In this document: positions 50,334-59,162 of the stretch, in pieces
Position numbering within the stretch: position 1 is the first letter of the stretch
How the letters are laid out: every line of letters starts with the position of its first letter
Assembly (NCBI RefSeq): GCF_025567195.1
Contig: NZ_JAOQJF010000015.1
Span: 1 to 64,000 of the forward strand
DNA: 64,000 nt
Source: Alitiscatomonas aceti
GTDB taxonomy: Bacteria > Bacillota > Clostridia > Lachnospirales > Lachnospiraceae
Direction of reading: 5' to 3'
Notes under the pieces: model-generated
Told to the model about the DNA's origin: nothing
The model's database searches: none
The model's input: the letters and a program-made list of their open reading frames with translations, nothing else
Program-made: the position numbers and the translations under genes

Positions 50334-51332
50334 TTACCACTCAAAGTGCATATAATCCTTGGTGGAAAACATAGCTCCCCATGTCCATCCATATTTTCCA
50401 AATGCCTTTACCACATCGCTGTCACGGCCGATGGAATACGGGTTTACGCCAGGCTCCCATTTATTTCCCACCAAGACCGTGCCGTCCATCCGCACCTGGG
50501 GATTCTGGTCCGGATTGATGTCGATGGCCATTCCCGCGCTGTGATAGCTGCCCAGCCCGTTGCCGCGCCAGCTGTAAGCGCCGATGCTCTGGATGGGGAA
50601 CTGCTCCGGTCCATTGTAGATCTCTGTAAAAATGGCCTTCACCTCGTCCGCGATGCTGCTGAGGACCTGAACCTTATCTGTGCCAGCCGTCTTCTGGCCG
50701 TTTTTCAGCCTCCATACCGGGATCTCCACCCATACCATTTCTGCCTGGGCTGCCTCCGGCGTGGGATTTGCCGCGATCCGGTCATACTGTGCGTTTACCT
50801 GGTTCCAGCGCTCCTCTGTTCTGAGACTGTAATCCTGGTGCACAGCTGAGTAATGATATCCGGCTTTCTCTCCCTCTGACAGCTCCGGATCGTTCTCATA
50901 CCAGTAAGGATCATATTCATAATCGAAAAGCCAGCCCCAGTCGTCATAGGAGCTTCCTCCTGTTCCGGAAGAATCTCCCCAGAAGGAACTGTCCCACGAG
51001 GAGCCGCTGTTTCCGCCAGAGGATCCGCTTCCACCGGCCTGGCTCTGGACATGGCCGTCCTTTACCCATGCGCCAATGCCGTTTACCTGGCTCCCGTCGG
51101 GCGTTCTGGTATTGGTCAGCACATACCCGTTGGAATCAAAATAGAAGCATTCCGAATATCCGTCATTGTCGCTGTCGATCCACTGCCATCCGTTCTTCGT
51201 ACAGCTTCCATCATCGTTCTGATACCATCTGCCGCCCCCATCGGTCCTCCAGCTTCCGGCAAACGCCGTTGTGCTCATGGCCGCCGCCATGAGAGCCGCC
51301 ATTGTCATCATCCGTACCGTATCCACTTTCAT
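50334..51332 (-). CDS. Secreted M15/VanY-like peptidase with wall-binding repeats
   Basis: Secreted protein of 332 aa. A signal peptide (1 to about 25, ending in STTAFA) is followed by choline-binding-like repeats (WRTDGGGRWYQNDDGSCTKNG, WQWIDSDNDGYSECFYFDSNG), then a Ser/Gly-rich spacer and an acidic tyrosine-rich segment. The C-terminal domain has SYHSAGMAIDIN and DYMHFEW, the HxxxxxxD and HxE zinc ligands of M15 D-Ala-D-Ala or L-Ala-D-Glu peptidases. It should trim wall peptides. GGAGG is seven bases before the ATG, and a terminator follows. Confidence 0.85.
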   Translation of the reverse strand: MKVDTVRMMTMAALMAAAMSTTAFAGSWRTDGGGRWYQNDDGSCTKNGWQWIDSDNDGYSECFYFDSNGYVLTNTRTPDGSQVNGIGAWVKDGHVQSQAGGSGSSGGNSGSSWDSSFWGDSSGTGGSSYDDWGWLFDYEYDPYWYENDPELSEGEKAGYHYSAVHQDYSLRTEERWNQVNAQYDRIAANPTPEAAQAEMVWVEIPVWRLKNGQKTAGTDKVQVLSSIADEVKAIFTEIYNGPEQFPIQSIGAYSWRGNGLGSYHSAGMAIDINPDQNPQVRMDGTVLVGNKWEPGVNPYSIGRDSDVVKAFGKYGWTWGAMFSTKDYMHFEW

Positions 51333-51377
51333 CCTTCTGCCTCCGTAGCTTTTACCTTTGTATTTTCATCCTCACTT

Positions 51378-52484
51378 TTACTGCGGTGTCCCCTGGCGGT
51401 CCCGGCTTTTGAACACAGTGACTGCCTCGCTGATATTTCTCGCCTCTCCGGCGCGGATAAAGCCCTCCAGGGCCTCCAGCCGCTCCATGGTCATAAATTC
51501 TTTTCCTATATAGGCTTCAAAATTCTCTGCTGTATACAATGTTTTTTCCTTCAGCTCCGTTCTCACGGCCTTAAGCTCCTCCACGGCCTTTGCCAGCTCT
51601 CCCTGAAGGCGGTCGATCTCCGGTTTGTTGCTTTCCATGATCTCATCCGAAAGGATCGTCTTTATGACTGTGTCAAAGGCTGCCAGGGCCTCCTTTTTCT
51701 TTTTATTGGTCTGGAGCAGGTCCTGGTCCAGCTGGGCGATCTCGTCGTCGAACTTTTCCAGGTTGTAGACCGCATCGTTTTTATCTCTGCGGATGGTCCT
51801 TGCAATGGCTTTCATCTGCTTTTTATTGGCCTGGATCCGGTTCCTTATGCTGCGTCCCTCCCGGAGGGCATCCATATGCTTCATCTTGGTGGAATTTCCT
51901 ATCTTCACATAAACTCCGCCGAAGATCAGGATATCTGCCAGATAGATCAGGATCAGATACCAGGTCTTCCGTTCTGGGACCGCAAAATAAATGCCGCAGG
52001 GAACCGCCAGGAAAAATATCAGCAGCGCCAGGAGCAGGATCCCCATTTCCTTCAGGCCCCTGGTAAAATAAAGGGAATAGTATAAACCTCCGGCACAGTA
52101 CCCCGGTACATGATTGGCCCGGAACAAGGTCCGGATCCGCCCCTTCAGCTCTTCGTTTTCCTTTGACAGGCTCTGGGTATCTTCGGCGATCCGGCCCTTT
52201 ACGCCCTGGTTCCTCGCCTTTTCCCGCTTTGCCTTAACCTTTTTCAGCTGATCCTCCGTTTTTCCAATCTCCGCGTCATAGCTCCGGGCGATCTCCTCGC
52301 CGCGGGCCTTCACTGTTCTGGCAATGGTATCCGCCACAGCCTTTTCCCTGGTCCTCAGCTGGTCCTCCAGCGTCTTCTCGCTTTCCTCCAGACAGAGTTC
52401 CCTTTCTCTTAATTGTTCCAGTTCCTGTACAGCCTGCTTTGCACCGGCAAAAAAGGCAGTGTAATCCGTGATCGGCAATGCCAT
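51378..52484 (-). CDS. Coiled-coil membrane protein of unknown function
   Basis: Protein of 368 aa. Residues about 15-120 and 205-320 are long charged coiled coils (for example KTEDQLKKVKAKREKARNQ and LDQDLLQTNKKKKEALAAF); between them lie two membrane helices (MGILLLALLIFFLAVPCGIYF and TWYLILIYLADILIFGGVYV). The C terminus is a short helical segment (EFMTMERLEALEGFIRAGE). AGGAGG precedes the ATG. I do not recognise the family. The shape recalls scaffold or septation proteins but nothing in the sequence decides it. Confidence 0.75.
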   Translation of the reverse strand: MALPITDYTAFFAGAKQAVQELEQLRERELCLEESEKTLEDQLRTREKAVADTIARTVKARGEEIARSYDAEIGKTEDQLKKVKAKREKARNQGVKGRIAEDTQSLSKENEELKGRIRTLFRANHVPGYCAGGLYYSLYFTRGLKEMGILLLALLIFFLAVPCGIYFAVPERKTWYLILIYLADILIFGGVYVKIGNSTKMKHMDALREGRSIRNRIQANKKQMKAIARTIRRDKNDAVYNLEKFDDEIAQLDQDLLQTNKKKKEALAAFDTVIKTILSDEIMESNKPEIDRLQGELAKAVEELKAVRTELKEKTLYTAENFEAYIGKEFMTMERLEALEGFIRAGEARNISEAVTVFKSRDRQGTPQ

Positions 52485-52695
52485 CTTTTGTCCTCCTGGA
52501 TCGTTTGTTTTTGTTTCCGTGCGTCCTTATTGAACCGCAGGAACCTGCATACATATAGATTACTACATCTTTTCGGTTCGTACAAGGTAATATCATCAAA
52601 AAACACTTTAAAATCACCGGATCCCTTGTTATAATTGCCTGTATCACCATTGACATGGGCTCTTATTCCTGCCCGACGTAGAAAGGAGACCTTTT

Positions 52696-52962
52696 ATGTT
52701 CCGTATGTGGGGAAAGCTCTGGAAGGACAATCATCTGCTCCGGGATACCGTGGCCGCCAACGGGGACTACTCCATGTCCCGCACTGCCATGGTCTTTCAG
52801 GCTTTGGATGAGATCTGCCGCGAATTTGACCTGGGCCAGCCCATCTGGCTGGATTCCAATATAAAAGACTTTAAGCTCCACGATAAGACCAGGTTCACAA
52901 GGGACAGCTTCATCGAGGAGATCGATTTTGATTACCTGGAGATCCATGTGATCGAAGAGTAG
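52696..52962 (+). CDS. Conserved small protein of unknown function
   Basis: Cytoplasmic protein of 88 aa, acidic toward the C terminus. It reads MFRMWGKLWKDNHLLRDTV, then MVFQALDEICREFDLGQPIW and ends EIHVIEE. AAAGGAG lies eight bases before the ATG. A strong hairpin follows. Its composition is typical of a folded protein and I have seen similar small proteins in Clostridia, but I cannot name a family. Confidence 0.75.
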   Translation: MFRMWGKLWKDNHLLRDTVAANGDYSMSRTAMVFQALDEICREFDLGQPIWLDSNIKDFKLHDKTRFTRDSFIEEIDFDYLEIHVIEE

Positions 52963-53065
52963 CCGGGAAGCAGCTTCCCGGAAAGCCTGGGACTGGCAGT
53001 TTTCCCGGGACCTGGTGAAAAAGAGGCTCATTTGCGGGCTTCTTCACCTGCGGTGGGACAAATGA

Positions 53066-53124
53066 AAAAATACTGGCGGCAGCTGCAGGAGATATTCCCC
53101 ACAGGCTGACGCCAGTATTTTTTT
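53066..53124. terminator. Bidirectional terminator between the small protein and pgi
   Basis: Arms AAATACTGGCG-CAGC and GCTG-CGCCAGTATTT form a long stem with A and T runs on its two sides. It serves two convergent genes. Confidence 0.8.
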
Positions 53125-53142
53125 ATGCGTTCATGCTCCCGC

Positions 53143-54492
53143 TTACAGTCTCTTTAAAAGAGCTTCTCTGGCTTCCTCATATCCAGGCTTTCCAAGAAGG
53201 GCAAACATATTTTTCTTGTAGCTCTCCACGCCCGGCTGGTTGAACGGGTTCACACCCAGAAGATATCCGCTGACGCCGCAGGCAAATTCAAAGAAGTAGA
53301 AAAGCTGGCCAAGGCTGTATGCATCCTGGGACGGGATCTTTACCATAAGGTTGGGAACGTTTCCGTCGGTATGGGCCAGGATGGTGCCGTTCATGGCGCT
53401 CTTGTTGACGAAATCCACAGTCTGGCCTGCCAGATAATTCATTCCGTCTGTATCCACGTCCTCCTTCTGGAGCACGATCTCCGCCGGAGATTCCTCTACG
53501 CTTAATACTGTCTCAAACATGATACGGGCTCCGTCCTGGATAAACTGGCCCATGGAATGGAGGTCTGTGGTCAGATCCACGGCTGCCGGGAAGATACCGC
53601 GCTGGTCCTTGCCCTCGCTCTCGCCGTAAAGCTGCTTCCACCATTCAGAAACGTAATGCAGGCTGGGCTCATAGTTGGCCACGATCTCCACCTGCTTCCC
53701 TTTTCTTAAGAGGATATTGCGGACTGCGGCGTAAAGAAGGGCCGGGTTCTTTTCATATTCAGCTTCCAGAGCTGTCTTTCTGGCCGCTGCCGCGCCTTCC
53801 ATTAACTGGTCGATGTCTGCGCCGCTGACTGCGATAGGCAGGAGTCCCACTGCCGTGAGAACGGAGAAACGGCCTCCCACATCGTCCGGTACTACGAAGG
53901 ATTCATAGCCCTCTTCAGTGGCCAGGTTCTTTAAGGCTCCCTTCGCCTTGTCTGTTGTTGCGTAGATCCTCTTATTGGCCTCCTCCCTGCCGTACTTTTT
54001 GATCAGCATATCCTTGAACACGCGGAATGCAATGGCCGGTTCCGTTGTCGTACCGGATTTGGAGATGATATTGATGGAGAAATCTTTTCCTTCCAAAACA
54101 TCCTGAAGGTCCTTGATATATTTGCTGCTGATGCTGTTGCCTACAAAATAGATCTCCGGAGTCTTTCTTTCTCCCTTGGGCAGCACATTATAAAAGCTGT
54201 GGGATAAAAATTCAATCGCCGCCCGGGCGCCCAGGTAAGAGCCTCCAATGCCGATCACCAGCAGCACATCGGAATCGCCCTTGATCTTTTCTGCCGCCTT
54301 TTTGATCCTGTCAAATTCGTCCTTATCATAATCCACCGGCAGATCGATCCATCCAAGGAAATCATTTCCGGCTCCGGTCTTTTCCGTAAGAACCTCTTTC
54401 GCCCCAAGAACGGCTTTCTTCATATTTACAATCTCTTCTTCACGGATAAAACCGGCTGTTTTGGAATAATCAAATACCAGTTCTCTGCTCAT
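53143..54492 (-). CDS. pgi: Glucose-6-phosphate isomerase
   Basis: Cytoplasmic glycolytic enzyme of 449 aa. The first signature is INIISKSGTTTEPAIAFRVF, the N-terminal sugar-phosphate fold has VIGIGGSYLGARAAIEFL, and the C-terminal signature is in QPGVESYKKNMFALLG. The length matches the short Firmicutes form. The ATG at 54492 follows AAGGAG; the frame further upstream is not supported by a site. It is monocistronic. Confidence 0.96.
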   Translation of the reverse strand: MSRELVFDYSKTAGFIREEEIVNMKKAVLGAKEVLTEKTGAGNDFLGWIDLPVDYDKDEFDRIKKAAEKIKGDSDVLLVIGIGGSYLGARAAIEFLSHSFYNVLPKGERKTPEIYFVGNSISSKYIKDLQDVLEGKDFSINIISKSGTTTEPAIAFRVFKDMLIKKYGREEANKRIYATTDKAKGALKNLATEEGYESFVVPDDVGGRFSVLTAVGLLPIAVSGADIDQLMEGAAAARKTALEAEYEKNPALLYAAVRNILLRKGKQVEIVANYEPSLHYVSEWWKQLYGESEGKDQRGIFPAAVDLTTDLHSMGQFIQDGARIMFETVLSVEESPAEIVLQKEDVDTDGMNYLAGQTVDFVNKSAMNGTILAHTDGNVPNLMVKIPSQDAYSLGQLFYFFEFACGVSGYLLGVNPFNQPGVESYKKNMFALLGKPGYEEAREALLKRL

Positions 54493-54559
54493 AGCCTCAT
54501 TCTCCTTTTCTTGCGTGAGATAAATTTCATACATATGTTTTAATTATACCATTGAGTTA

Positions 54560-54752
54560 AAGCCTTGACAATCCTGCCGCCGGATTTTCTGACGGATTTT
54601 CCCATGTTCCTCCGGGAAAAATCTGCCCGGAGGACGTCATAAAGCCTCATAAAGCCTGGGGGCTGTTAAGCGCCTAAAGGCACACCGCAGGGTCTAAGGC
54701 CCGGCAGGATTCCTACGGACTTCCCGCCGGATCTCTCCGCCATGTACGCCTC
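54560..54752. other. GC-rich intergenic region with hairpins
   Basis: CCTCCGGG and CCCGGAGG form a hairpin near 54609-54634, and the sequence has TTAAGCGCCT in common with the repeat at 34631. No gene is seen. It may be a decayed copy of the same repeat family. Confidence 0.4.
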
Positions 54753-55802
54753 TTATGTAAGATACTCCTGCAAAATATCTCCCAGCAGCTTCAGATCCTC
54801 CGGCTTCAGCTCCTTTTTGGCTCTCTGAAGCCCCTCCTTTTCTGTCTGCCCGGAGGATGGCTCCTCCCGCTTTCCTCCTTCTCGTCCAGCAGCAATCTGA
54901 TCCAGGCTCTCCCTCAGATATTCAATGCTGCGCGCCAGCTCGTCCCCATTCCGGTCCTTGTCCCGTTCCTCCCTGGAGCTGCTCTCCCCGGATCCTTCTT
55001 CCTTCCGGTCCTCCCCCTTTTTCCTGGATAAAACAGAAAACCGGGCTCCAGTCCTCTCTCCCTGGGCGGCTCCATTTTTTTCCCCAGGCGCTCCCGCTGG
55101 TTTTTCTGTACGGGAATGGCCGGTCCTGTCACGCAGCTCTTCCTTTTCTTCCTTCAAGCCGGTCTCATTGCTGGCTGCGGTTTCCTCCACAGCCTTTAAT
55201 CCCCTTCTTCCCAGATCCCTGAAGCCGGAACCTGCCGCCGGGACGATCCGGTTTTTCCTGTCTGCCCGTTCTCCCTCTGCTGCCTTATCCACATTTTTAT
55301 AAAAATGCGGAGAGTTTTCCACATAATCCACCAGACAGTCCATCAGCTGCTGGCGTTTTACGCCAATGTTGACCCCGTTGTCCACCAGCACCATGAACAG
55401 CCCAGACAGGATCCCCATGGTCCCATAAAGCACGATATAATAGGAATCGCACCTGTACCAGTAGGACCCGAACGCAGCCACGCCGCCGATCAGAAAGCAC
55501 AGGATCATGGTCTGCACGGAAAAATTGTCCCAGTCATCCAGAGAGATCTTCATAAAACGGAATCCGGAGACCTGTTTTTCTATGTACGCAGCCGGATTGC
55601 GGAGTCCATGGCTCAGAAGGAACATATTTTCCGTCTTCTGCTTCAGCGCCCTCAGATTCCGGTTCTTCGTCAACGCCATGTTTCCGGTTTCTTTTATTAA
55701 TCTTTTGTAGAGGTTCCCTGTCACAAGCTTGCTTATGATTCCCAGCGCACATACGGCTGCCAGAACATAAAGCACTTTCCCAGTCTGTAAAAATTGTAAC
55801 AT
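54753..55802 (-). CDS. Membrane protein with long charged disordered region
   Basis: Protein of 349 aa. Hydrophobic helices occur at about 8-28 (LYVLAAVCALGIISKLV), 95-113 (MILCFLIGGVAAFGSYW) and 118-138 (YYIVLYGTMGILSGLFMVLVD). The region from about 175 to 330 is very rich in Glu, Arg, Lys and Gly and is probably disordered; a short conserved-looking helix ends the protein (LKLLGDILQEYLT). GGGAG precedes the ATG. It follows mtnN in the same direction behind a hairpin. Not recognised; it might be a scaffold protein, which is speculation. Confidence 0.7.
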   Translation of the reverse strand: MLQFLQTGKVLYVLAAVCALGIISKLVTGNLYKRLIKETGNMALTKNRNLRALKQKTENMFLLSHGLRNPAAYIEKQVSGFRFMKISLDDWDNFSVQTMILCFLIGGVAAFGSYWYRCDSYYIVLYGTMGILSGLFMVLVDNGVNIGVKRQQLMDCLVDYVENSPHFYKNVDKAAEGERADRKNRIVPAAGSGFRDLGRRGLKAVEETAASNETGLKEEKEELRDRTGHSRTEKPAGAPGEKNGAAQGERTGARFSVLSRKKGEDRKEEGSGESSSREERDKDRNGDELARSIEYLRESLDQIAAGREGGKREEPSSGQTEKEGLQRAKKELKPEDLKLLGDILQEYLT

Positions 55803-55922
55803 AAAAAGCTCCCCTTTCTTCGTCCAGATGTTTCCAGATGATGGTTCCCATTATAACCACTTAGAAACTTTTTGAGAAGATTGAGAAGCCAAAAATCGTT
55901 CGTCAAATTCCGGGAAAATTCG

Positions 55923-55954
55923 GGGCTTAAGAGGTTGAGAAGCCTCTTAAGCCC
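55923..55954 (-). terminator. Hairpin behind mtnN
   Basis: A perfect 12-bp stem (GGGCTTAAGAGG, 8-nt loop) lies six bases behind the stop codon. The T run is short on both sides. Confidence 0.6.
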
Positions 55955-55960
55955 TGTATT

Positions 55961-56653
55961 TTAAAGCTCTTCCAGCATTGCTGCCATAAGGCGGACCGAA
56001 TGCTCCACGGCCTTTGCCTCAAACTCACTGTAATCCACATTCGCGCTGTCATCCGCCCTATCGGAAATGGCACGGACGATCAGATAAGGGATCTGGTTCA
56101 GATACGCCGCCTGGGCGATCGCCGCTCCCTCCATCTCCGTACAATAGGCGTCAAAGGTGTCCCGGATCCAGTTCTTCTTTTCACGGCTGTTAATAAACTG
56201 GTCGCCGCTGGCCACGCGGCCGCAGAAGGTCTGGATATCGGGATTGGCCCTCTGACAGCACCTGACGGCCACCTCCCTTAAATGGGCATCTGCCGGAAAC
56301 TCCTTGATGCCCATCTGCGGGATCTCTCCCGGCTGATATCCAAAGCCTGCGGCATCCATATCGTGCTGGACCGCATCCGTGGCCAGGACGATATCCCCCA
56401 CATTGACCTCATTTCTAAGAGAACCTGCAATTCCAGTATTTATGATCCCGCTCACATGATACCGGTTCACTAAAATCTGGCTGCAGAGGCCGGCGTTCAC
56501 CTTGCCGATCCCGGAGCGGACCACGACCACAGCCTTTCCTTTAATGGTTCCCTGGTAAAATGTCATCCCTGCCACGGTCTGGGTCTCCGGATCTTCCATC
56601 ATCTCACGGAGTTTTTTCACTTCCACATCCATTGCTCCAATAATTCCCAGCAT
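55961..56653 (-). CDS. mtnN: 5'-methylthioadenosine/S-adenosylhomocysteine nucleosidase
   Basis: Enzyme of 230 aa that releases adenine from methylthioadenosine and S-adenosylhomocysteine. Segments typical of the family are MLGIIGAMDVEVKKL at the N terminus, VVRSGIGKVNAGLCSQIL, GIINTGIAGSL, and AYCTEMEGAAIAQAA followed by VRAISDRAD, which include the catalytic Glu and Asp. AGGAGG precedes the ATG. It takes part in methionine salvage and in autoinducer-2 precursor formation. A structured repeat lies upstream. Confidence 0.95.
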   Translation of the reverse strand: MLGIIGAMDVEVKKLREMMEDPETQTVAGMTFYQGTIKGKAVVVVRSGIGKVNAGLCSQILVNRYHVSGIINTGIAGSLRNEVNVGDIVLATDAVQHDMDAAGFGYQPGEIPQMGIKEFPADAHLREVAVRCCQRANPDIQTFCGRVASGDQFINSREKKNWIRDTFDAYCTEMEGAAIAQAAYLNQIPYLIVRAISDRADDSANVDYSEFEAKAVEHSVRLMAAMLEEL

Positions 56654-56697
56654 CTTCCTTGTCCTCCTGTAAACTTTATACGTAGTAATTGTTGTAA

Positions 56698-56842
56698 CCG
56701 TTCAGCCATGCAGAGATATTAACGGGAAAATGCGTTGAAAACTTGTTTTCATCAGCATTTTCCCGTTAATATCTCCATAGGGCAGACGCCCGGCGCTTCT
56801 TGTCCGCTGTAAGCAGACAAGAAGATGCATGGCTGAACTGTT
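56698..56842. repeat. Structured three-way-junction repeat, intact copy
   Basis: The outer stem pairs GTTCAGCCATGCA (56700-56712) with TGCATGGCTGAAC (56826-56838). Inside, a perfect 21-bp stem joins 56713-56733 to 56755-56775, with a small inner stem in its loop, and a 9-bp stem joins CTTCTTGTC (56797-56805) to GACAAGAAG (56816-56824). The block at 56782-56809 recurs at 10772-10800. The element may form a folded RNA or a cruciform DNA; it codes for no protein. Confidence 0.75.
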
Positions 56843-57045
56843 ATTAATTGTCCTTATTATACGGAATCAGATCTGGAAAATCAAGGCGGAGTTTGTTTTT
56901 GCAGGTTTGCCAGGAAAATCACAACAGTTCAGCAGGAATAGATTTCTTTGCTTGACAGGACGCCCCATGGCTGAGTATAATCGGATTTGCAGACAGTCAT
57001 GGGAAATTTTTCATTCCCCTTATTTATATTCAGGAGGTATTTCCA

Positions 57046-57297
57046 ATGGTTTATACGACCCAGGGCACATGTTCCCGCCAGATTACTTTTGATGTTGTAG
57101 ACAACAAGCTGACCAATGTCCGCTTTCTCGGCGGCTGCTCCGGCAATACCCAGGGGGTTTCCAAGCTGGTAGAGGGCATGGATATCGACGAAGTGATTAA
57201 AAGAACCGACGGCATCCTTTGCGGCGCCCGCCCCACTTCTTGCCCCGATCAGCTCGCCAGGGCATTAAAGCAGTACAAAGCCCAGCAGAATTCCTAA
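57046..57297 (+). CDS. TSCPD-domain protein (TIGR03905-like)
   Basis: Small protein of 83 aa. It has FLGGCSGNTQGVSKLVEGM and ends with GILCGARPTSCPDQLARAL, the TSCPD motif with its cysteines, which is also seen at the C terminus of some ribonucleotide reductases as a likely metal-binding tail. Stand-alone members are common in Clostridia and have no established role. GGAGG lies before the ATG. A hairpin terminator follows at 57343. Confidence 0.9.
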   Translation: MVYTTQGTCSRQITFDVVDNKLTNVRFLGGCSGNTQGVSKLVEGMDIDEVIKRTDGILCGARPTSCPDQLARALKQYKAQQNS

Positions 57298-57342
57298 ACC
57301 AGGAAAGCTTTGCAGCATCTGACAATAAGGATTTAGAAATGT

Positions 57343-57376
57343 CAAAAGCCTGGAGTCCCATTTCTCCAGGCTTTTT
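57343..57376 (+). terminator. Terminator of the TSCPD gene
   Basis: AAAAGCCTGGAG and CTCCAGGCTTTTT form a strong stem with a T run behind it. Confidence 0.9.
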
Positions 57377-57402
57377 CCAGTTCATTTTTCAGAGAGGGAT
57401 TG

Positions 57403-57495
57403 TCATTCCGGCATGACCTTCCAAAACGCCAATCCCTTGTCCGTTCTGTTGATGAGAAATATATTTTTGTATTGTCGTATCGTAATGATCCCCAT
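57403..57495 (-). CDS. Possible 30-residue peptide gene
   Basis: A short minus-strand frame (MGIITIRQYKNIFLINRTDK, then GLAFWKVMPE) starts at an ATG seven bases after AGGGAG. It lies between the DUF6147-like gene and the terminator of the TSCPD gene. A palindrome TTAGGCCTAA stands upstream at 57531-57540. The length is small and coding is uncertain. Confidence 0.25.
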   Translation of the reverse strand: MGIITIRQYKNIFLINRTDKGLAFWKVMPE

Positions 57496-57563
57496 AGATC
57501 ATCTCCCTTCAAAAATATGTATTTATATAATTAGGCCTAAATTATATACAGGATTAATTGGAA

Positions 57564-58079
57564 TTAGTCTTTGGTGATGAGAACGCCGTGGGTTTCAGTT
57601 GCACAGCCCTCAATCTCATCTCCGATTTCTACCATGTGAAGGCCGCGGGCGCGGTAATATCTGTTGACGGGGAGACCTGTAATCGTAAAGGAATCCGTCA
57701 TCATAGAAAGTTCCCCGCCCTCTTCCTCTTTGTTTTTTTCAAAAGTCCAAGAATCTATCTGATCCCAAGCTTCTGTTTTTTCATTCCATCTGTCCAAAAA
57801 AACTGTGTGTCGAATTCGATCTACATTCAAATGCGCAAGCGTATCAACGCTAATATAAATATTTCCATTCTTTTGATTCTTAATTTCTAGTATTCCTGTA
57901 GAAATGTATTCTCCTCGAATCTGGGATTGTATTCTGTCTATTGCCCATTCACTGCTCACAGGCAATAGCACACTTTCTCCATGGTTTCTTGGTGTAATTC
58001 CCGGACCTGTCTCCGAGGCAAACACAGTATTGGTCATAAAAATCAGCATTACAATTAACAGAAACAAGTTTTTTTTCAT
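57564..58079 (-). CDS. Secreted protein resembling the DUF6147 family
   Basis: Protein of 171 aa with a signal peptide (1 to about 21, ending TVFA). The mature part is beta-rich: ISTGILEIKNQKNGNIYISVDTLAH, then VDRIRHTVFLDRWNEKTEAWDQIDSWTF, and a C-terminal VNRYYRARGLHMVEIG. This pattern fits the small secreted DUF6147 proteins of Lachnospiraceae, as far as I can recall. AGGAGG precedes the ATG. The gene is AT-rich. Function unknown. Confidence 0.7.
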   Translation of the reverse strand: MKKNLFLLIVMLIFMTNTVFASETGPGITPRNHGESVLLPVSSEWAIDRIQSQIRGEYISTGILEIKNQKNGNIYISVDTLAHLNVDRIRHTVFLDRWNEKTEAWDQIDSWTFEKNKEEEGGELSMMTDSFTITGLPVNRYYRARGLHMVEIGDEIEGCATETHGVLITKD

Positions 58080-58148
58080 TTGTTTATCCTCCTTTACTAT
58101 TGCTTATATTAATAATAACGGATAGATAGACGCATTTGTGACCATTTT

Positions 58149-58997
58149 TTAAAAATAATTTACATTTTTTATTATGCTTATAAAATCTTCTTTATCCATC
58201 TTCCCACTCAGCATATAGTAAGCATTTTCATAATAAAATTGTGCCTCATATTCTATATCACCATTCTCTAACTGATTTTCCCTTATTTCAACATCTTGAT
58301 TCATCCACTCATTCTTCACAATCTCAGTTCTAAACATTCGATCTGATTTTGCGGTAAGAGAAGTCGTATTTATACTACATCCTTGTACAAAATATACTTT
58401 ATTGCCTCTATAGCTAAATTGCAAAATAACCCTATCCTGACTTATCACAAGATTTTCCAGTAATAAATCTGAAGGAATATATCCCAATTTTAAAAGTTTG
58501 ACATCTGACTCCTCTTCAATTTTTTTATAAGCTCGTTCTAACTCACTCATATCCATCTTGTTATTATCATTATCCAAAATCAAATCATAGCCCCTAAAAA
58601 AGTAATTCTTCTCCCCCACTGCCGTCACGCCCAGTGCTCCGACAAACACAGCCACCAGCGCGGCCACAAGAAATACTTTCTTCTTTCCAAACTTCCGTAT
58701 CTTTTTCTTATTTTTATCCGTTCCATCTGCACCCATTCCGCCTCCGGCGGTATCCATACCAGGCACAGCCATATTGTCCTGTACCGCATCCTCAGACAGA
58801 TTTTCCTTTTCCCGCTCTTCCCTCTCCATTTCCATGAACCGCCGGAACATACGCTCTTCGGCTCCGGGGAACTCTGAAGCATCCAGAGAAGCCTCCGCTT
58901 CTTCCAGCTCCTTTAAAAGCTGCTCGTCGGTTGCCCCATATGCTGTCTGAAGACATTTTTTCAGTTTTTCATCTTCCTGTCTTTCTTTGTCTGTCAT
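58149..58997 (-). CDS. DUF4367-like membrane protein, possible anti-sigma factor
   Basis: Protein of 282 aa. The cytoplasmic N terminus (1-100) is acidic and helical (KLKKCLQTAYGATDEQLLKEL), followed by one membrane helix (KVFLVAALVAVFVGALGVTAV near 115) and an extracytoplasmic beta-rich domain containing LKLGYIPSDLLLENLVISQDRVILQFSY and FYYENAYYMLSGKM. This topology is that of DUF4367 proteins, which are often encoded next to ECF sigma factors. The ATG at 58997 has AAAGGGG before it. The ECF gene lies about 1.2 kb away, on the other side of murG. Confidence 0.7.
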   Translation of the reverse strand: MTDKERQEDEKLKKCLQTAYGATDEQLLKELEEAEASLDASEFPGAEERMFRRFMEMEREEREKENLSEDAVQDNMAVPGMDTAGGGMGADGTDKNKKKIRKFGKKKVFLVAALVAVFVGALGVTAVGEKNYFFRGYDLILDNDNNKMDMSELERAYKKIEEESDVKLLKLGYIPSDLLLENLVISQDRVILQFSYRGNKVYFVQGCSINTTSLTAKSDRMFRTEIVKNEWMNQDVEIRENQLENGDIEYEAQFYYENAYYMLSGKMDKEDFISIIKNVNYF

Positions 58998-59162
58998 GAC
59001 TCTGACCCCTTTGCTTTCCATTGGCGATTTCTTTTTTGGGGTTGACAATTCTTCCCCAATCGTTACTATTAAAATAGCTGTGACTGTCTGACGCTGTATC
59101 CCAGACATCCGGCAGCCATAAAACAATCAATGTGCATGAAAAATCCATGGAGGCAATGATTT

